From contig NC_012871.2 in assembly GCF_000003195.3 (NCBI RefSeq), positions 52,294,843-52,358,842 on the forward strand: a DNA stretch of 64,000 nucleotides. Direction: 5' to 3'. The notes under the pieces are model-generated. The model had not been told where the DNA came from. It saw nothing but the letters and a program-made list of their open reading frames with translations, and did no database searches. This document shows, piece after piece, positions 43,932-55,689 of this stretch. This DNA comes from Sorghum bicolor (Eukaryota; Streptophyta; Magnoliopsida; Poales; Poaceae). Numbering within the stretch: position 1 is the stretch's first letter; each line of letters starts with the position of its first letter. A program made the position numbers and the translations under genes.

Positions 43932-45070
43932 GGGTGTGTTTGGTTCATCGGTTTCTTGGAGCCTGGTCAGAAAACTTAGCCTGGGCAGGTCAGGCCTGGT
44001 CCCAACTAGCCAACCAGCGCGTGTTTGGTTGTGTGCAAACATGAGACGTGCTTCAGGAAGTTTTTGTTTGGTTAGTTGGGTTTCTTAGATAGAATCACCA
44101 CATCTGAGGTTAGGTAAGTTTAGCAATTCCTCAAACACCTTCTATGCCTGGCCCTCCTCAGCTCCCTCGCCGCCTACATCATCCTCTGCCTGGCCCTGGA
44201 TGCCACACTGAGCCTCGCCGCCGCCACCGCCTTCCACCCTCCCAAGCGCTACCGCGCGCCGCTCGCCGTCCCACTAGGTCCACATCATCAGCCATCTTTG
44301 TGGGGACGCTGCTATCAGTGGTAGTCGAGATACGCGACACGTAGTGGTCGTGGCGCGGGCGGAGCCGCACCACCTCGCTATGGTGGCTCCTCTGCTTCCC
44401 TCCGGGCACCCGCTCCTCCGGCCGTGTCTTTTCCTGGTCCTACGCCTACTACCTCTCCTGGTACCTCCACGCGGCGCGTGGCATGTTTGTGGTGCTCCGA
44501 CCGCGCATGGCACCACGGCGCGGGTGTTCGCGCACGCTGCCTCCGTCGCCATGGCGTTCCTGTGGCTCGAGTTCTCGTAGTCATTCCAGGTGCTCGTCAT
44601 CCTAGCGTCCACGCTCACAAACGCCGTCACGCTCGGGTACAGGTTCGGGTACCGGCGGGAAGGTCGCCGCGGTGGGGGAGACGCAGCGGTTCGTCGTCCT
44701 CGCCGAGCTGCTCCACCTTCTATGCGCAGGAGTATGGCTACACACGCTCCCAGGGAGAGAGGAGAGACCGGAGGAGCCTTGCCTCAGATCCGACCGCCCC
44801 TGCTGTGTGTTCCATTGGTGCTGGTGGCGAGTTTCCAGGAAGAAAGCAGAGAGCAGAGAGAGAGAAGTCGTCGGTGCCAGTGGCGTCATCAGCCACCGAG
44901 CGCGAGCGCGACGACTTGTTTCGTTGCGAAGAGGTGATGGGAACAGCACAGCGAGCTGGTGCAAGCCTAGCTCCCAAAAAAACAAACATGTTCAACCTAG
45001 CCCAATCTCTATCACGTTCTTCTGGAGCCTGGCTAACGGACCGATTTTGCCTTACCATGCCTTGGCTATA
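43932..45070. mobile_element. Possible TIR element with captured gene fragment
   Basis: The left part begins GGGTGTGTTTGGTTCATCGG and shows GGAGCCTGGTCAG. A sequence with ACAAACATGTTCAACCTAG and GGAGCCTGGC appears near 44985-45035, and again as a direct copy at 45329-45362. Between them lies a GC-rich former coding sequence (44150-44670). The layout fits a Pack-type transduplication, but I could not pair clean terminal inverted repeats or a target duplication. Confidence 0.45.
44150..44670 (+). pseudogene. Captured fragment of a membrane-protein gene, possibly ELO-like
   Basis: Conceptual fragments in shifting frames read LAAYIILCLALDATLSLAAA, FVGTLLSVVVEIRDT, FSWSYAYYLSWYLHAARGM and MAFLWLEFS...FQVLVILAST. 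The spacing and hydrophobicity resemble plant ELO-like (GNS1/SUR4) fatty-acid elongase proteins. Frames change at least three times and a TAG lies at about 44578. The GC content is very high compared with the surroundings. The family call is tentative. Confidence 0.45.
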
Positions 45071-45307
45071 GGCCTTGTTTAGATTAAATTTTTTTTTGGA
45101 TTTTGACACTGTAGTACTTTTGTTTTTATTTGACAAACATTGTCTAATTATGCAGTAACTAGGCTTAAAAGATTCGTCTCGTGATCTACGGACAAACTGT
45201 GCAATTAGTTTTTATTTTTATCTATATTTAATGCTCTATGTATGTGTCGCAAAGATTACGGAGAATCTTGAAAAGATTTTGTTTTTTTGAGTGAAATAAA
45301 CAAGACC
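45071..45307. mobile_element. GGCCTTGTTTA-type MITE
   Basis: Termini GGCCTTGTTTAG and AATAAACAAGACC are inverted repeats. The interior (TTTATTTGACAAACATTGTC, TGCAATTAGTTTTTATTTTT) matches the copy at 53965-54205. It lies about 110 bp upstream of the PPR start codon. Confidence 0.75.
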
Positions 45308-45418
45308 TAAGAGGTAAGTCAAGCAACCAAACATGTTCAACCTAGCCCTGTGGAGCCTGGTCAGGGTGGAGGCAGGGAGCAAATACATTCCGAGCTCCGA
45401 TTCCCGCCACAACGTCCG

Positions 45419-47230
45419 ATGCCTTCCCCAACACCGGGCCACACGCGCCGCCGCTCACCGCCGGCGATCACCGCCCTGCTGCCGCGTCTCCGCGCCGCCG
45501 CTGGGCCGACCACGCCGCGCCGCCTGCTCCTCCAGTCCATGGCAGTGGTCCTCACCTCCGGGCTCTCTTCCTCCCACCCCGCGCTCGCCTCCCGCCTCCT
45601 CAACTCCCTCCTCCCGCACGTCCACGCCCGCCGCCTCCCGGCCCTCCTCCGCCTCCTCCCGCCCGACCACCTCACGCTCCTGCTCCTCTCCTCCGCCAAG
45701 CACCACCGCGCCCACTCCCTCCCCGCCGCCTGCGCGCTCCACGCCCTCGCCGTGTCCTCTGGCCACCTCCCCTCTGACCTCCGCCTCGCCAACTCCCTCC
45801 TCTCTCTCTACCTCTCCAACGGCTCCACGGCCTCCGCGCGCCGCCTCCTCGCCGACATCCCCCGCCCCGACACCGTGACCTGGAACACTCTCCTCCGCTC
45901 CTGCCTCCGCATGGGCCTCCTCCCGGCGGCGCGGCGCCTGTTCGACGAAATGCCGGAGCGGGATCTCGTCACGTACAATTCCATGTTGTCTGGGTACGCG
46001 GTGGAGGGAGATATGGCCAACGCCAGGGAGCTATTTGATGGAATGCCCGAGAGGGACGTGGTTACATGGAACTCAATGCTTGCTGGGTATGCGCAGCATG
46101 GGGACATGGAGAACGCCAAGAAGATGTTTGATGTAATGCCTGTGAGGGATGTTGTGTCATGGAACTCGATGCTGGATGGGTATGCCCAGACTGGGGACAT
46201 TGAGATGGCAAGAATGGTTTTCGATGGCATGCCGAGAAGGAGCACTGTGTCATGGAATGTCATTGTTGCGCTATACGCAAAGGTGAAGGACTGGCGTGAG
46301 TGTTTGAATCTGTTTGATGCGATGATGGCTGTGGGGGAATGCAAACCAAATGAGAAGACATTTGTGAGCGTTTTCACAGCCTGTGGGAACCTGGGTGATC
46401 TTGAGAGGGGAAGATGGGTGCATCGCTTGGTTCGTGAGAGGTGGGAGAGACTTATTCCTGACGTACTACTGCTTACTGCTATGCTGACAATGTATGCCAA
46501 GTGTGGGGTGATGGGGACAGCAAAGGAGATATTTGATTCTATGACCGAAAAGAGTGTTGCATCCTGGAACTCAATGATCATCGGGTATGGGTTGCATGGG
46601 CTCAGTGAGAAGGCCCTTGAGTTGTTCATGGAGATGGAGAAGAATGGGCCTCAGCCAAATGAGACGACTTTCATCTGCATCTTGAGCTCCTGTGCCCATG
46701 GAGGCTTGGTGCTTGAAGGCTGGTGGTGTTTTGATAGGATGGTCAGGTTCTACAATATTGAGCCCAAGGCTGAGCACTTTGGCTGTATGATGGACCTCCT
46801 TGGTCGTGCTGGACTGCTCAGAGACTCAGAGAAGCTCATCAAGAATTTGCAGGCAAAGGTGTCACCTGCATTATGGGGTGCCCTAATATCAGCCTCTCGA
46901 ACTCAGGACAGCTCCAAACTTGGAGAATTTATTGGAACTAAGCTGATTGAAATGAGGCCAACAGAGTTCAGCTCCTACGTGCTTCTGTCAAACATTTATG
47001 CCGCGGAAGGAAGATGGGATGATGTTGAAAAAGTGAGGAAGGTGATGAAGGAGAAAGTAGTGGATAAAGATGTGGGGATGAGCCTTGTAAGATCAAGTGA
47101 GCCTGGTCATGTTGCTGAAGATGATATTTCATATCAACAGAATTATGTGATGTTTTCGCTGCTGGGTGAGATGGGTGTGCATGTGAAACAACCATCTGAA
47201 GTGTTCAACTATAGGAGGGAACCTAATTAG
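45419..47230 (+). CDS. PLS-class pentatricopeptide repeat protein, E type
   Basis: Intronless, 603 residues from ATG 45419. The frame is open further upstream but without an ATG, so 45419 is the preferred start. The first third is very GC-rich, with an Arg/Ser/Pro/Leu-rich N-terminus suited to an organelle-targeting peptide. From about residue 130 a run of PPR units follows (DTVTWNTLLRSCLRMGLL, DLVTYNSMLSGYAVEGDM, DVVTWNSMLAGYAQHGDM, DVVSWNSMLDGYAQTGDI, then longer L and S variants). After these comes an E-like domain (LWGALISASRTQDSSKLGEF; YVLLSNIYAAEGRWDDVEKV). No DYW deaminase motif is present; the tail ends YRREPN. E-class PPRs bind organellar RNA, mostly as C-to-U editing site-recognition factors in mitochondria or chloroplasts. 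The RNA target cannot be told from this sequence alone. Confidence 0.9.
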   Translation: MPSPTPGHTRRRSPPAITALLPRLRAAAGPTTPRRLLLQSMAVVLTSGLSSSHPALASRLLNSLLPHVHARRLPALLRLLPPDHLTLLLLSSAKHHRAHSLPAACALHALAVSSGHLPSDLRLANSLLSLYLSNGSTASARRLLADIPRPDTVTWNTLLRSCLRMGLLPAARRLFDEMPERDLVTYNSMLSGYAVEGDMANARELFDGMPERDVVTWNSMLAGYAQHGDMENAKKMFDVMPVRDVVSWNSMLDGYAQTGDIEMARMVFDGMPRRSTVSWNVIVALYAKVKDWRECLNLFDAMMAVGECKPNEKTFVSVFTACGNLGDLERGRWVHRLVRERWERLIPDVLLLTAMLTMYAKCGVMGTAKEIFDSMTEKSVASWNSMIIGYGLHGLSEKALELFMEMEKNGPQPNETTFICILSSCAHGGLVLEGWWCFDRMVRFYNIEPKAEHFGCMMDLLGRAGLLRDSEKLIKNLQAKVSPALWGALISASRTQDSSKLGEFIGTKLIEMRPTEFSSYVLLSNIYAAEGRWDDVEKVRKVMKEKVVDKDVGMSLVRSSEPGHVAEDDISYQQNYVMFSLLGEMGVHVKQPSEVFNYRREPN

Positions 47231-49643
47231 TTGTTCCATGAGATTTCCAACAGAGTTATGCATTATTTCGCTAGGCGTATTTAGGAAGATAGATGCCAAG
47301 TGGAGATGCTTCCATGTGAATACCTCATGTTTGCTGATAGTTGGGCAACTGAAGTAAGTCAGCCAGGCCAGTACACAGTTTGTTAACATTTTTTTTTAAA
47401 AAAAGTTTGTTAACATTTCTTCATTTTCATGTACATTGCTGGTATTTAACTATTAATGAAAGGAAATCTTTGTTTTCGTGTGCGAGTTAGAGGGTTTTTT
47501 GCTAGTGGATTGGATTCAAGGAGCATTTAGGATGGTTAATGTTTGATATCACCTGTCAGGAAGATATTTCATTCTCAGAAGCTCATCCTGATTTCTGTGT
47601 GTACTTTTCAGGATTCTGGGGAGAGCATACCCAGCCATGGTGGACTTACTGATAAGCTGGATCGCCATGTAAGTACTTTGAACTTGATATGTTACCAAAA
47701 TTGTAAAGGTTTGTTAGTGTTGAAATTTTATGAGTTAAAGCTACCTGCTAGTGTACTTCTAGTGCATGCTTTGTTCCACTTTAGGTGTGAATTGATGTTG
47801 ATTCAAACATAATGCTCAACTAGGGTTTTATTGTTGGGAAGTCTAGGCTTGCTGCCAGTTCCTGAACTTAAGCAAATCATAGTTAAGTTTTTCCCTGTAT
47901 GTTGTCTTTTTTCATGACAATTTAAACAGTAATGTAGTTCAGATTCCAATTCTGTTTTCATGCTGTGTATACTATGCAGTGCGAGAGCTGATAGTTTGCA
48001 ATATCCCTCCTTTTGAAAAAAAAAAAACCTCTACAATATCTGGATCTGCAGTTCAGATTTCAACTGTGTTTTTCATGCTGTGTATACCATGCAATGCAAG
48101 AACTGATAAGTCTACAATATCAAAACATGTAATTCAGACTTGAACTGATTTCACCGTGTATGCTTTATAATATGCAGCTTATGTTAGGGTATCCCTTAGA
48201 ATGCTTTGTGCTAAGCAACTTCTGTTGATGCAGCAAATGGTCATCGCTATCATTGTGAAAAGGCAGCAGATGCTAGAATGCTTTGTGCGGAAAATTAGAA
48301 ACAATGATTAATTTGGTGAGAATAGGTGCAAATGGCATTCTAGCGTGGCACCAATTTGAGAATGGAAATTGGGCTAATCCCAATTGTGCGGGATGGCAAA
48401 CAGGCGAAACTTAAGTTTGAGAATGGCAAAAACCCAATTATCTCTTTGGTTTGAATTGTGTGTAAAAAAAAAATTGTGAGTTCTGCTGTTGTTCAGGAGG
48501 TGCACAGTTGTGCATTGGCTAATGTTCTTGTAAACTGCAATGAACCAGAGCAATGCAATAAATCAATTTTGTGAACCAATGTCTCTCAGTTTTGTGCAAA
48601 AGAATGAGATGATCAATAATGAAATGAAAATGTCACAAGTGTAAACTATGTGCAACATTTGTAATAATGAAATTTTACCATTTCTGCACAAACAGTATAA
48701 TAAGCATCGGTAATAAGAGCATATACAATTTTTAGGTAATAGAACTAATTACCATTTCTCCAGAAACAGTATAAGCATCGGTAATAAGAGCATGTGCAGT
48801 TTTTACGTAATGGAACTAAGTTACAGCCACAGCATGTACAATGAACGGCGAATGCAACAGAACAGTTCTTTCGTAGCATCCATACAAGGCTCTTACATAC
48901 ATGCATCATCGAGGCAAATAAGCCTTACTGGTAGAACGCCAAACAAGTTTATGTTCCCTGACTACATATACAAAAACTTCCACGAATTAAAAGTAGCATT
49001 TAATTGTGTCTTCGTTGGGAGAGCTTTTTCTTCACATCCCTCTTTGCTAGAGAATTTCTTGGCCTTGGTAGGAAACTCATTTGCTCACTTGTTCCTGCTC
49101 CACCTTTCATTCTTAGTCCCAAATGACTTCTTCACCACTGGACCAGGGCTTCCATTGCTCCCCACCCTCCATGATCAATTGAATTTGGCCAAAAAAAACT
49201 ATCCGACAGTCATTCAGTAGTGTTTTTCTCTCACAATAAATTAGCAAATTGTATTTTTAGTCATGGTTTTTCAGCCAAGTGATAAGAGTATTAAAGTGTT
49301 CCATGTGGGGGGAAGAGAAATGTAACGACCAATTGAATGGGAAAGAGAAGGGACGTCCGATCAGGCTGTTCCGGTAGCCCACAAGTGCCCCGGCGATGGT
49401 AAAATTCCCAGTTCCCACGGGCTAGAAATAAGAAAGTTTTCTCTCCTATTATTTTTTTTCTTCATCCCTCCCCTCCCAGCGTTCATGTCTGCTTCCGGTT
49501 TTTTCATCCACCCGTTGCTGGTTCCTCAGACTGAGGCACCCTTTTTTTTCTTGATTAACAAAATCGTAAACACTATCACAAAACAAGTATTTCTGTACAG
49601 CACTTGGCAGTAACAATTTAATACAACAAAAGAAACAAACAAT
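47231..49643. other. 3' flank of the PPR gene and intergenic region
   Basis: The first few hundred bases are probably PPR 3' UTR. A segment 47611-47670 is bounded by TTTTCAG and GTAAGT and may be a spliced 3'-UTR exon. Local tandem duplications occur: TTTTCATGCTGTGTATAC near 47958 and 48070, and CAGTATAATAAGCATCGGTAA near 48693 against a diverged copy at 48768. A minus-strand peptide fragment (GSPGPVVKKSFGTKNERWS, about 49155-49100) may be a gene relic. No complete gene seen. Confidence 0.5.
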
Positions 49644-52600
49644 TCATCCAATGTGTCTATTCAAAACTGACAATTGCCCAGAGTCTCCATTGAACAAGTA
49701 AACCTCCAGCGGGGAATAGGAAGATGAGAATGACTGTGTTGAGAGCCTCGCTGAGGGTTGCAAGATTCTGCTTCCTTTGGGGCATGGGATGGTTAGGACG
49801 CGTGATCCGGTCCGCATCTTCCAAACCTGACAATACATAAGGCCAAAATACCATAAGGCTTTACCAGAAAGTAAATACCCTTAGAACAAAATATGTAATT
49901 AATTCCATATTCTTCTAAGTGATTAAATACCAACAGAAAATCAAACCACCCCAAGAATGTCAGTCAACAATGACACTTACCTCTATTATTCCTTTCCGCG
50001 GGGCATGAATTGCTAAACACAAACAATAGTCACTCTTTGTGTATTCTATGTGCATCGACCTTAACAAAGCCTTGTCTTTGTTCAGAAGCATTTCCACGAA
50101 TAGACATGAAGCGTCACGATAGCCCTATAAAATTGTACAGTAAAATAATAGAAAATAAAAAATGACAATCCAAAAGGTAGACTGGTTTTGAGATATATGC
50201 AAAAGGTAACACTCTGCATTATCAAGGTTCTGGTGCAAATGACTTGTACTGGGCTCTGGTGCTAAGCAATGAACTTCAACCATTTAGGCACAAAGTAAAA
50301 TGAAAGTGGATGAAAACATCATAGTCCTTGGCTACACTTTATCCTTTTTTGAGGATTCGGTAACAATTTATTTATCAACACAACTTGAAATCAGATATTC
50401 ATGTGCTTATGGCAATTTATTATCCAAATACCATTAACAGCTACTTAAAGATTGGTTGCAACAGTGATCAGAGAACTGCACATGATTGCTATGGTTTGCT
50501 ACTCTCACAATATCCATTGCAAATCATGCTCAATTGGATCAGATGTGAGAATGGCATTTATACCACAGTATTTTCTATGTGCATTTTCCTGATCCTACCA
50601 TGATTTACAACTATTATAGGACAGTACCGCCCAGCAATTCAAAAAATATTAATCCCAGCATGGCAGACAAGTTCTTTACACTATTTGAAAAGGGATAAGC
50701 CCATTTTACTGTCCCATCTTTGCCTTTTTCTTTTTCTCATGCATGTTGTTTTGTTGGGTTTAAGTTCAAGTTCCACAAGGTGATAGATGAAACATTTACA
50801 AGAAACTAATCCAAAACTAAAAACCACACAACAACACTTTAGTCTTACTATTGGAAACTATATATTACTCAGTGGTTCATTATTTCTTTTAGATTAATTA
50901 TTAAGAATAAAATAAGATTTAACTCAGGAGATCACCTTCCATAACCGTACAGCCACAAGGGCCTGGGTGTCCAGCAGTAGTATCCGCCCAAGTGAATCAG
51001 TTATAGCAGCCAGTGTACCACTCGGAGAGAGTGTAAGCCGTTCTCCCTTCCTTGGGGAGTCTTTCAAGCAGGTGAGGGGCGATGCTGTAGTTTATGTGAC
51101 AGTTAGTAATAAATTTCAGTATATATTTTAAGGATATTGAAACTTATTCAGCCATTACTTTTTGCAAAGGACTGAGGCTTTGGCCGTGACTTTTTAGGTG
51201 GTGATGGCTCACTCCGCCATAGTATTCTGGACAAAGATGATATTGTCGAAAATGTTGCAGCTACACCTCTTGACAAAATAGCTCCAACAATTGACCTGCT
51301 TCTATCTTCTGATAGCCTACAGAATAACAAGTAAGAAGATGTGTGAAACTAATAATATGGCAACATCATCCGCTAACTTTCCAAAGCCAACATCTAGAGA
51401 AACAATAGTATGGATTCATTGCAATTCAAATGTGAATGGAAGCTATCATAGCTAGTTTTCTGTTGCAAACTTGCAATATAATTGAACTGTGAAACATAAT
51501 ACACAAAGTACAGTTGCACATGAATAATACAGGCACTGTCATGTCTTGGACACACCATATCCATAGAACTCATAATGTAAGTTCACATGATCACCTCAAA
51601 TAGAAATGTGGAACCCATTGCGTAGTGAAACTCACCTATATGCTGAAACTACAGCATCCTCTCCAACTGTGATGGCACAGTAGTGGCGCTGACTTGACTG
51701 CCCAGCAATATAAAAGCAGCTGAATTCAATATAATCGTGGCTTCAGAAAACTTCCACTAAAGGTAGCTTTTAAGAGAATCAGGATATGATAAAACCAAAT
51801 GGTAAAGGCAAAATAACAAGTTCATGTAACAGTTATATCTAACAACAATAGAAGAATGATGCGCCGTAAGTCACCTGAAGTTCTAACAAGGGAGGTGGCA
51901 TCAGACCAACAATTGCAGCATCAGCACATGAACTGAACTTGCTTACATTCCAAATCTGGAAGGGTATCCGTCCAAAAGTTTCCTCATCCTCAGCATCTTG
52001 CTCTTCAAACTTATCTTTCCACAGGCGTGATTTCACATCTTGAAATGTTTTTTTAAGAATGCTCTGTGAGCAACCAAGAAATCAGTTATTATCATTGAAC
52101 ATGCACAGAGAGCCTGACCATCATTGGTAACTGAGCAGTGAGCACCAAATTCTCTAGTTCTTATACAGAAATAGAGGGTGAGGGTTTCACACAAACCTGA
52201 AGATCAGCACCATCAAAGCGTGCAATAACACCAGGAAACACTGCAGAAAGTTCATCTGAGCCTGAATCTTCCCAAGCGTTCTCCTTCCTCTCACGAAAGT
52301 TGAGTTTCAGTATCTTTGCAGGATATATACTCTGAAATAAACAAATTCAAGGACTGCAATTATTACCATCAAGGGAAAAAACAAAACGAATATTCATGTT
52401 TGCTAAAGGTTAGAGATAGACAGCATAGTCAAGAAAAGTAGAAGGCATCTAAGCAGAGCATCTTCTGTTTGCACTACGATGCATGTTTTTCCTACATAAT
52501 AAACTGTATCAATAGACAAAGCATCGTGTTTTCCTGTACAATAATGTCTTGGACTCTTAGTATTACTATTACCGAAGAAAACATACAGTTATGTTGTACT

Positions 52601-53516
52601 GAACTGAACACATTGGATTAGAAATAATAACCAAACATAAGTGTACTGTGTATATAAAAGAAAAATAGTGCCTGTGAAATCATCTAAGCTTATCGCTTCT
52701 TTGTGCCTATAATATAATAATTTCAATAATACCATAGGAACTAGGAAGCCTTCATTGTGCATTCTAATATCACCGAAAAACACATAAATGCTAATGAAAC
52801 CAATTTCTCAGGGAAACAAAACTATTGTGGCAGTTTACACAGCCACCTGGAGACTGAAACTACATTCGGAAATGTACTGCTAAAATCTCACATATTAGAA
52901 TAATATCTTTGGAACTTATGTGATACTAGTAAGAGTATTTTGTCACGTGAACAATAAATTATTGAAGTTTTTCACCCGAGCATGATATAGCAAAACTGGA
53001 AGGGAAAAAAACAGCCTGACATTCTGAAAAATTATACGAATGCCACATCAAAAATAGCACCGAAATCAGAAAAATTTCTCAGAACTCTGTATGCACGGAG
53101 ATCCAGATGGATGGGATAATATGGGCGACCTGCTTGTGCAGTAGATCGCCGGCGAGAGAGTAGAACAGTAGCCACCCAGCGTCTGTGCCGACCGCCACGG
53201 CCACCCCCTCGTCCCCATCTGCGTCGTCCTCCCCGGCGAGCGGGACCCACTCAACGGCGGAGATTCGGCCCTCGTCGGGCCCCAACGCAGGCTTCACCGT
53301 GACCCCGCCGCCTCCACCTCCTACTACCGGGACGATCACGAGCACGGACCGCGCCGCGCTGGCTACGGCGAGGGCGCGCGCGCGGGGCCCGAGCGACGGG
53401 AGGACGGCGGGGTCGTCCAGCCACCCCTCCCTCTCGCCGGCGCCTGTGGCTGCGAGGTCCGCCGAGGCGGAGGCGAGGAGGGCCACCTCCGCCAGGTGGT
53501 GGCCCCGCGGCGCCAT
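49644..53516 (-). CDS. Rab3GAP non-catalytic subunit-like protein (RAB3GAP2 N-terminal domain)
   Basis: Eight exons with GT-AG borders and continuous phase: 53130-53516, 52197-52331, 51875-52063, 51636-51697, 51159-51316, 50936-51084, 49981-50124, 49644-49826. The sum is 1407 bases, 468 residues. Start ATG 53516 (MAPRGHHLAEV); upstream frame is open but without a better ATG. Conserved-looking blocks include RIPFQIWNVSKF, LTCLKDSPRKGERLTLSPSG, LAAITDSLGRILLLDTQALV, LWKGYRDASC, APRKGIIEVWKMRTG and YLFNGDSGQLSVL. These suit the beta-propeller-like N-terminal domain of RAB3GAP2. In animals this subunit partners RAB3GAP1 to regulate Rab3/Rab18 in membrane traffic; the plant role is inferred. The protein lacks the long C-terminal half of animal RAB3GAP2. 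Exon 1 is very GC-rich with an acidic Asp/Glu stretch. Confidence 0.88.
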
Positions 53517-53964
53517 AGTGATAGGCAGAGGCAGAGGCGAGACGAGATCCCGCCCGAGCTTCAGAAAATCAAGAAGGTTGTGGAGCAGAGATACGCGCGA
53601 TTCGACGAGGAAGAAGAGACGTGCGCGTGTGGGTTTTTGCAGATACACCCTTGGCTGAACCGCGGATTTGTGGTTAAAGCCTTGTTTGGATGCAAAGTAT
53701 TCTCAAAATATTGGAGAAATGCTGAAATTTTGCAAAATGTTTTGATTTTCAAGTTGTAGGGTGCTTCGATATAACAAATCATATTTGTTTATATAAAGAT
53801 GGTTTTGTCTTTGTCAAAATACTTTTTTGAAGTTTTAGAAACTTAATTCACGACCTCTTTTTTATTATAGTTTTGTATCTCTTTAGCTTATCAAAATTAT
53901 AATTTTGTGACATCATATTTTTGAAAAACTATGTATCCTAAGACTAGAAATTTTGCTTGTGTTA
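53517..53964. other. 5' region of the Rab3GAP-like gene
   Basis: Leader and promoter of the minus-strand gene. No clear TATA box. Non-repetitive until a MITE begins at 53965. Confidence 0.45.
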
Positions 53965-54205
53965 GGGCTTGTTTAGATCTAAAAAGTTTTTAGATTTTAA
54001 TACGGTAGCACTTTTGTTTTTATTTGACAAACATTGTCCAATCATAGCGTAACTAAGCTTGAAAGATACATCTCGCGATTTATAGGCAAATTGTGCAATT
54101 AGTTTTTGTTTTCATCTATATTTAATGCTCCATGCATATGTCGTAAGATTCGATGTGACGGAGAATCTTTATTTTTTTTATTTTTGGGGTGAACTAAACA
54201 AGGCC
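53965..54205. mobile_element. GGCCTTGTTTA-type MITE with TTA target duplication
   Basis: Left GGGCTTGTTTAGATC, right CTAAACAAGGCC, with TTA on both sides (53962-53964, 54206-54208). A 3-bp TTA duplication and these termini suit a Tourist/PIF-Harbinger type MITE. Same family as 45071-45307. Confidence 0.8.
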
Positions 54206-54211
54206 TTAGTA

Positions 54212-54467
54212 CTCCCTCCATGCCCATAAAAAAAGTCGTTTAGAACAATGACACGGTCTTCAAAACCTAACTTTGACTTCTTGTTTTATAAAAATATTTA
54301 TCAAAAAATGATACATGTATATTTTTATGAAAGTATTTTCAAGACAAATATATTCATATAGTTTTCACATTTTCAAACTCAACAACTTAAAAGTTATTCA
54401 TGATTTACATTCTCATGTTTGACCCAAACCTTGTCCAAAACGACTTCATTTATAGGTATAAAGGGAG
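54212..54467. mobile_element. Stowaway-like MITE
   Basis: Termini CTCCCTCCATGCCC and GTATAAAGGGAG, flanked by TA (54210-54211, 54468-54469). It abuts the previous MITE within a few bases. Complete relative of the fragment at 9905-10101. Confidence 0.8.
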
Positions 54468-55689
54468 TATATTATAAGAAAAATCCTATAAATTCTACAA
54501 GAAGCAAGAAAATTTGACAAAATAACTATAGAACCATATGAGCCTAATCCATACAATTAAATTGAAAAAAACAGCCCAAATTAATATCAAAATGGGAAAT
54601 TAACCATCCTACCTCTCTAGATGAAAACCTAATTAAGTTACAAATATATCCAGTGGCGGAACCAACGATTCTGATTAAGGGTGTCGAACAAATATGATCG
54701 TATTTTTTAGTGTGATAAAATATACATAATGATATGTTTGAAGAATTTTTTTTAAAAAAATTACACTATTTCTTACCAAAATCATCATATTTTACAAAAA
54801 AAGGTAAAATTGTTATTTTTTGTATTATAAACATCAATATCTATATAAGTATTTAAATGAATCACTATACTTGGGGGAGGGCACTGCCCCTGCTAGCCCC
54901 CTTGTTTTCTCCAGTGTATAAGTCAAATTTAAAAAGACATTAGAGATGGCATAATCTTACCTCTTAAAGACAGCTCTTTCAAAGAATTTAAAAGGCAAAA
55001 CCTTCCACTTTATTATCGGATTTTTTTTTTGTCTCCAATTGAGCTTAAGGATGGAGGGGCTTTTGTGGGTTGAGAGTGTATTGTGTACATTCACGAGCTC
55101 AAGGATGGAGGGGCTTGCGGATTGGGAGCGTACGGTGAACATTTGATAGGTAGAAAAAAGTTTTATATTGAGTATTTTTCGGGGTAATTCGTCCTAAATA
55201 ATTTTCCATGAGGCGGTTCTTTAAGACTACCACCTTGAGAAATGAGAGATTGCTAGGATCAAACTACTTAAGAATATTGTTCCTGAAAAAAGATACACTT
55301 TTAGTGAGTGGTTTGTTCAAGAGAACCGTACCATCGCTGAAAAATAGATTTCTATATATGAGGTTCAAAAGTTGTAGTGCTCTCCGTCCTACTAGTAAGT
55401 GTTTCGGAAATCACCTAAAAATGATAGGCAACAGTAAAATTCATGTGTCTACTAGCGCTTCTAGGACGTTGCTCTTGTAAGCCTTACCGAACTATTACTA
55501 CATGCCTTTATAATTGTAACCCATACCTGTTAGGCTTTAAATTTTTTATTTAATCTTACAAACCTTGTTCCAATCTCTCCGGTTGTGCTCAACGCTAGCC
55601 ACAAGCATCTTCTGCAATCGAACTCGGATTCATGCATGCATGGCTATCTCCCAAACTTTACATAATCTATCACTACTAACCCCAAATTT
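54468..55689. other. Intergenic AT-rich DNA
   Basis: No supported gene. A local direct repeat (GAGCTTAAGGATGGAGGGGCTT near 55042, repeated with changes near 55095). Open frames of 60-90 codons lack any recognisable feature. Confidence 0.4.

Noticed and set aside
44144..45136. Overlapping frames up to 215 codons on both strands
   Set aside because: GC-rich shadows of a captured, frame-broken gene fragment. No single frame is continuous with the family-like sequence.
45350..45418. Upstream extension of the PPR frame
   Set aside because: Begins at GTG rather than ATG in sequence resembling the upstream transposon flank; ATG 45419 is the better start.
48792..49220. 142-codon plus-strand frame
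   Set aside because: Non-ATG start and no recognisable feature. The minus strand of the same region has a more gene-like fragment (GSPGPVVKKSFGTKNERWS), but it stops quickly and has no supported exon structure.
53079..53658. Plus-strand and alternative minus frames over exon 1 of the Rab3GAP-like gene
   Set aside because: Antisense or shifted shadows of a GC-rich exon. Phase continuity with seven further exons supports only the minus frame starting at 53516.
55208..55480. 90-codon plus-strand frame
   Set aside because: Basic peptide without domain or splice support in intergenic DNA.
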